From the NCBI RefSeq assembly GCF_026230105.1, contig NC_079475.1, forward strand, positions 28,580,086-28,644,085: 64,000 nt of DNA, written 5' to 3'. Below the pieces are notes generated by a model. The model was given only the letters and a program-made list of their open reading frames with translations. It was not told the origin of the DNA and searched no databases. Shown piece after piece: positions 58,950-64,000 of the stretch (position 1 is the first letter of the stretch; each line of letters opens with the position of its first letter). Made by a program: the position numbers and the translations under genes. The DNA comes from Diorhabda sublineata. Its lineage: Eukaryota > Arthropoda > Insecta > Coleoptera > Chrysomelidae.

Positions 58950-59050
58950 AGAATGTCGATGGTTAGCACTCCTACGGTCTCTACTCGCCAAGGCTAAAGT
59001 CGAGAGCATTTAGGAGGCGCCTTGTGGGACTTTGGAGCGGGCATAATAAT
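58950..59050. other. G+C-rich patch with nested stems
   Basis: CTCCTA (58969-58974) pairs with TAGGAG (59011-59016), and an inner TCTC (58978-58981) with GAGA (59002-59005). TGGTTAGCACT at 58960 resembles a tRNA A box, but no B box is found and no cloverleaf folds, so a tRNA gene is not supported. It could be a decayed SINE or transposon end. Confidence 0.2.
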
Positions 59051-59461
59051 GGGTATAATCTTTGGTTGTGTTGTATAGTTCTTAAAAACGATATGTGAAC
59101 GTATTTGTATTAAGTGGTTGATTTTTATTTATAGCGATGTATCTGTAGACCTCTGTTTTCATTGATCAAAGATTTCAGTGTTGAACTTTTAGGGAAAGCT
59201 TGAGCTGTCACCATAATTTTTTTGCACCCTTTTTTTCAAATTTTCCATATGTTTTTCAATAATCGAAAGTCATGCATAGGAAAGAAGAAATTATTCATAA
59301 CCTTTAAATACAATAAATAGCACAAAAATGTATTATATTGTTGAAAAAAATATTTTTTTTAATTTCAAGACTGTAACTTTAGTGTTGGAATTACGTGGGC
59401 TTGTTGATTATAAGAAATTATATAAGTAATTCAATAGATCAAGATAATCTAAAAATGTATA
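59051..59461. other. No gene recognised
   Basis: A/T-rich spacer before the mariner end. Confidence 0.4.
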
Positions 59462-59840
59462 CGGAGGGTTGCAACTTGAGTTTTGACCTAGACAGATAGA
59501 ATAATCAAAATATTCTCCATCAATTCGATGTGTTGACTATTCAAAAACGTTTTTGTTTGAAATTATGTGTGGTAGCCCGTATTGTCATAGTGGATAATTT
59601 TTCGTCTTTTGCGGTTGGTTTCCCTGAATTTTTCGAACACGCAAACAAATGCTTGTGTGAATTCAGAATTGATCGTTTTATGTTGCTCTAATGGAACGAT
59701 TAACATGTTTAGTTATTCCGAAAAAAGAGGCAACCATTTGTTACAAAGTGTTTTGTGCGTGAACAACTTTTGTTAAGGTACATTTGAAGCCAATGTAAGA
59801 CAAAAAAAATTTTGGTTAGCTACGATCAACATGAGCCCTT
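59462..59840 (-). pseudogene. Mariner fragment, same family as 9543-10619
   Basis: End sequence CGGAGGGTTGCAACTTGAG TTTTGA after TA resembles the left end at 9543, and CAAAATATTCTCCATCAATT matches AAAATATTCTCCATTAAAAT at 9619. On the reverse strand QMVASFFGITKHV and NDQF, then IHTSICLRV and NRKR-like sequence are readable, the block between the first and second catalytic Asp (usual SKQMVACFFGKTGHVATVPLEQ). The N-terminal half and the third motif are gone. Frames are interrupted. Confidence 0.65.
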
Positions 59841-60799
59841 AATAAATAAGATATAATTTTGGATTTAGTTGATAAAGATGCATTCATTAGCAAGACAAAC
59901 AAGTACATCTCCTTTCAGTACTTTGAGTATACTTGAAGTGCATCAACTACATTCTTGTCATTACAGAAGAGCCAAAGAGCTCTTGCTAGACGATTTACCG
60001 GTTGTAGTGGATGTTTTTCAAGAAAGGAAAATATTCAATTTGATTTTTTAAGTATTTTTATTTTTTCTTATTATTAATAAATACTACTGTTCTAATGAGA
60101 GCCTACATGCCAAACTCATTCATGGTTAAAGTTTGGACAGTTATTTTAATTGAAAAATTGATGAATCATATCATTCCACCTGAAAATTTGAATGGTGAGA
60201 TACTAGAAGATATAACGATAGACGAGTGAAGATCTCTGTCTTTGATACACGTATGCACGACTTCAATCACACTTTGATAGAATATGTCATAATTAGTTTA
60301 TTTTTCCGGATCGTTAGATTAGACTGGTATAAGTGCAGAAGCTTCGATTCATGGCCTTCCTTGGTGGTCATGCACTTTAATCCTTCAGACTACACAGCTT
60401 GATGGTATTTTAATATATGGAGTCACGAATTGGAAGACAGTCTATTGACCTCAAAGCTGTATTTATCACGAATTTGATAATTTCATAATATCTCATCATC
60501 GGTTATTACTTTATAATTTTCAAATCATAATAATCCGTAAACTGTATACTGTATTGAGTTCCATCAAGAGTATCTAAAATTAAATTTTGTTCAACTTCAT
60601 TTGGAATGTAAACTCAACCTTAGAAATATTATGCTCAATACTACTGGGTACCAACGGTGTATCTACCTCCCTCTAGGATATAAAAACAAATTCATGGGAA
60701 AGATCAGCTTCCAAAATTGAAAAAAATGTGTATGGTTCATAGAAATATTATATATACAAATAAAAGACGTAGTACATCTACTATACGAAAAACAAATCC
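59841..60799. other. No gene recognised
   Basis: A 60-codon forward frame at 59869-60051 without recognised domain. Remaining sequence A/T-rich. Confidence 0.4.
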
Positions 60800-61180
60800 C
60801 CCACCGCAGAAACATGGCCAGAAACAGCGAAAACCAAAAGAATTATGCAATCAGCAGAGATGAAAGTGCTTCTCAAGATAGCCGGAAAAACCCTACTGGA
60901 TAGGGAAAGAAGTGAGAACATCAGGAGATTGTGCAAAATAGATGACGTCAACGAATGGATTCTATCAAGAAAGAAAGAATGGAACGAGCACATAAGTCGT
61001 ATGGACAACAATAGACTGGTCAAGTTAGCGCGCGATAAATCTCCATTGGGCCGAAGGGGTACCGGCCGACCCAGAAAAAGGTGGAGCGACAACCTTGAAG
61101 TCCTGCTTTAAGGAGGCAAGGATGTCGAAGATAAAACAGGCGACTACGCCTAATATGAAGAAGAAGATGGGATTAGGAAA
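60800..61180 (+). pseudogene. LINE ORF2 C-terminus with 3' end (RTE-like)
   Basis: The 88-codon open frame 60845-61111 is the conserved C-terminal part of an insect RTE-like endonuclease/reverse transcriptase: AEMKVLLKIAGKTLLDRERS, NIRRLC, VNEWILSRKKEWNEHISRM, NNRLVKLARDKSPLGRR and GRPRKRWSDNL. The codons just before, in another frame, give ETWPETAKTKRIMQ, the usual SETW..T...KRxxxxE, showing a frameshift near 60845. The tail (GAAGAAGAAG near 61158) is the short simple-repeat end usual for these elements. The catalytic part is missing, as expected for a 5'-truncated insertion. This is the best preserved coding remnant in the window. Confidence 0.85.
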
Positions 61181-62558
61181 TTTTTTCACATAACAAACTC
61201 TAATTATTTTACAGCTTCCTACTTTTCCTAGAGAGTGCGTCAACTTTTTTCAAATCACCCTGTATAAAAATTTATGAGATAAGCTAAGATTCACGATCAG
61301 GATCCTGGCCATTTAGACTGTGCCATTAAAATCTATATAACTTGTGTAACACAAGTATAAGATCATATTAAGGGATCATCTCATGCCTCTATATACAATT
61401 TTTCAATTAATTTACTATTGCTATTGTTTTCAAATGAATAAATATTCAATTTCAACATTTTTCCATGTTGTAGTCATTGTAATCTTAAAAAGACATTTTT
61501 CTGTGCAATATAACAAAAAAGGTTTTTTAACTGTATTTTTTATTTTGTTCGCCATTAATTGGCACGATTTCCTTAATTTATAAAAGCGTGTCAGATAAAA
61601 CTAATGACCATAGTATTATTCACTAATTAACATCTAGAAGCACGCTATCTCATTAGTCGGAAATAAATCCGACTCCTAAATTCTAGCAATAATTATAATA
61701 ATTTGCGATGCATGAGATGAGGTTTCATATTGAAATCTACTTGTGCCATGCTCTTATATAATGTACCTGATGAGATATTTCCAATATTAACTGGAACAAT
61801 CTATCTTAATAAATTCACGTTATGAAATTTGATTATAATTCTGGTATCAATAAGCAAAATGTCAAAAAAGCGAATTTATATCCAGTAACAGTCATGAAGT
61901 TACCGTACAGATAAAAGCCGTCTTTATTACCTCAAAATCTTTTTGACAAAAATTTTTTCCAGCTATCGGCCCTAAGACGTGTATTAAAAATTTTGTACCG
62001 AAGTTTTTCTGTATAACTAATCTTTAGAATTAACAATAATTCTACTAGCTTTGCTTATATAAGAAATTGATACGAAATTTTATATCGATATAAGAGGATT
62101 GGATGAAACGTTTCCGACCTCAACCTGATATGTCGGCATTTTCAATATGGAGGTTAGAAGGTTGAGACGTTTAAAAAGATTAGAGCATCACGGGAAAGAG
62201 TGTATAGACTCAATAAGAGATTATTAGAGCTGATTATAGATAAAATCGTCTTGTTTCTTTGTTAGATCGGAAACTTTTCAGACTACCCTCTCATTTATTC
62301 AATACAACATTATTTAGAAATATATCAGTGAACTTACAAGCGATTTATTCATTCAGAACAATTTTTAACTAAAAAATTATCTTTACAAATTAAAAATTTC
62401 GTAATTTAGTGAATATTTGGATATACTTTATAATTTTACTCTCAACCTCTCTTATATATCGATTTGGTCATCTGGTGTTAGAATGACAATTGGTTTTTTT
62501 TTGAACAGTGATTGAAATTTGCTTTTTATTACACATTCACTTAATATAATTCGTCTTA
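61181..62558. other. No gene recognised; possible element-end remnant at 61255
   Basis: TCAAATCACCCTGTATA at 61249-61265 resembles the CACCCTGTA end of the element finishing at 26361, but no further match is seen. One 66-codon Phe-rich forward frame (61383-61583) without motif. Confidence 0.35.
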
Positions 62559-62995
62559 CGAGGTCTGGCTATTAAATAACGAGGGTTTTATTATAAAAAT
62601 TATTCAACATTCAATATACTTCCCTCTCCTCGCCACACACCTTCCCATACATTTTTTCCATTGATCGAAGCAGTGCTGGAAGTCTTCTTTGGTGAGTGCC
62701 TTGAGGAGCTCTTCTGTTTTTTGCTTTACCGCTTCCATACACTCAAATCGGGTCCCTTTCATAGCAGATTTTATCTTTGGAAACAAAAAAAGTCGGACGG
62801 TTCCAAATCTGGTGAATACAGCTGGTGTACGAGCTCTGGAGTGCGCTTACTGACCATATACTGCTTCACAGATAGCGCGTTATGGGCAGTTGCGTTGCCC
62901 TGGTGCAAGATCCACGAGTTGTTTTTCCACAACTCGGGCCGTTTTTTACGAACTCATTCTCGCAGTGTTGCCAAAACTGACAAATAATAATTCTG
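62559..62995 (-). pseudogene. Mariner transposase C-terminal fragment with one terminal repeat
   Basis: End CGAGGTCTGGCTATTAAATA at 62559 after TA. On the reverse strand the frame 62786-62604 reads FPKIKSAMKGTRFECMEAVK and FQHCFDQWKKCMGRC, the usual mariner C-terminus. Upstream, after a one-base shift, SPDLEPSDFF near 62815-62790 retains the third catalytic Asp. Further up, WILHQGNATAHNALSVKQY (about 62910-62860) shows the second catalytic motif with Asp changed to Gly (usual LHHDNAPAH). The element is cut at about 62995, losing the first two thirds. The forward-strand frame 62661-62987 is an antisense shadow. Lineage differs from the other mariners in the window. Confidence 0.85.
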
Positions 62996-64000
62996 TTATG
63001 TTCGATGCTTTATACAGTTCTTCGTCTTTAAGTGTCTGGTTAAAATTTTAAGTCAAAACAAAAATTGAAGATTGATTTAAATGTTGAAGTTAATAATTAC
63101 AATGGAAGAGATTTATCGTTCGATAATTCTAAATCTGGTATACTAATTAATAACCAGAACGGGTTTTCAAATAATCCGTAAATGATGCAGTTTTTTACTC
63201 CTAATTATCTTTTGATGATAATCGATTAGTTCGAAAAATGTATTTTAAGATGGATTTTGAATTTTGTCTGAAATTAATACTTTTGGCTTTCAAATTTAAT
63301 TTTCGCTTCCTTACATTATGTGAACTACCTTTGTTGTAACTATGAATTTCGACCTTAATGATAATCCATTTTCAGAGGAAGTGTGTTGTTTAGATCCTTT
63401 TGAAATGACTCGTAGTAATTAACACATCTTATAAAATAAATGCTGCATTTATATTGAATAAGACCCAGGATGTGGAGGTAATTATGATACTAAAATATTT
63501 TTATCAATTAATCCCATTATTACTTGGAATAAGTATCAAAACTATTAAAAAACCTTCTTAGAAATTGAGGACAAGTAAATAAGAAATGTATATGCACTGA
63601 AAAGATACATACTTGTGATGAAAGCGGATATGATCGACAAAGACTATTACATTGATTCAACTGCTTTGTCAAATCACTAAATATGATAGTTAGTCAACTT
63701 TGGTGTTTCATTGCCACGTTCCCAATAAGAAACCGCTCATAATATAGCTGGCGAAGACTTACTATTAATATGTATATATGATTATATTGGTGAAAAGAAT
63801 CAATATTTGATGCCTTGATAATTGAAAAGAGTCAAAATATACCTTCTAAAAATTTTCTTATGTCCAGGTATCTGAGAGATCTGAGTTTAATTCAAGTATT
63901 TTAAAAATAATTGTTATCCAGTGAACTGAATAAATGTTTCCTAGATGATTAGCTTTGTGAGTGGCTCATTTGATTTTGCCTCGTATACATCTAAAACCCA
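62996..64000. other. No gene recognised
   Basis: A/T-rich DNA to the window end, no open frame above 60 codons, no repeat seen. Confidence 0.45.

Noticed and set aside
58955..59045. tRNA gene
   Set aside because: An A-box-like sequence is present but no B box, anticodon arm or cloverleaf can be drawn.
60781..61092. 103-codon reverse frame
   Set aside because: Antisense of the LINE C-terminal domain, which reads clearly on the forward strand.
62661..62987. 108-codon forward frame
   Set aside because: Antisense of the mariner C-terminal fragment.

Overview
The window reads as intergenic or intronic DNA from an insect nuclear genome. It is strongly A/T-rich by eye, with long A/T-rich stretches, AT and AAT microsatellites, and decayed eukaryotic transposons of kinds common in arthropods (mariner, Tc1, RTE-like and Jockey-like LINEs, a Penelope-like element, a gypsy/errantivirus remnant, a hAT remnant). 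I see no prokaryotic features and no confidently identifiable host gene. The order of insect is not decided by the sequence; a beetle or hemipteran would fit the repeat repertoire, but that is inference.

Layout from left to right. 1-1045: reverse-strand mariner transposase pseudogene cut by the window edge. 3105-4470: reverse-strand LINE with endonuclease, start of the reverse transcriptase and C-terminal pieces, the catalytic middle missing. About 8.1-8.5 kb: a forward LINE reverse transcriptase remnant. 9543-10619: a mariner with both ends and TA flanks. 13904-14134: a long uninterrupted AAT microsatellite. 16.2-16.4 and 23.5-23.8 kb: two diverged tandem duplications. 21.8-22.4 kb: end of a Jockey-like reverse transcriptase. 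24.17-26.36 kb: a Tc1/IS630-superfamily element carrying a nested LTR element with PBS and env remnant but no gag-pol. 26.9-27.2 kb: a speculative cysteine-rich two-exon reading. 27.4-28.55 kb: a mariner 5' third fused to unrelated sequence. 29032-29275: a compact MITE-like element. 30.3-30.9 kb: a Penelope-like element with a GIY-YIG remnant. 35066-36340: a full-length dead mariner. 40078-40675: a non-autonomous relative of the 24-26 kb element. 46.6-47.8 and 49.7-51.2 kb: two Tc1-like elements. 51.75-52.15 kb: LINE endonuclease remnant. 55.2-55.96 kb: hAT transposase remnant. 59.46-59.84 kb: mariner fragment. 60.8-61.15 kb: LINE C-terminus. 62559-62990: mariner fragment.

Every transposase and reverse transcriptase examined carries stops, frameshifts or lost catalytic residues, so any current mobility would need enzymes from elsewhere. 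The most interesting leftovers are: a recurring short stem-loop followed by CGAAA, which resembles the hammerhead-like motifs of Penelope-type elements; the gag-pol-less errantivirus derivative; the chimeric mariner-ended segment; and the 244-bp MITE with an internal duplication. All homology statements rest on recognising family motifs by eye; no search was run.
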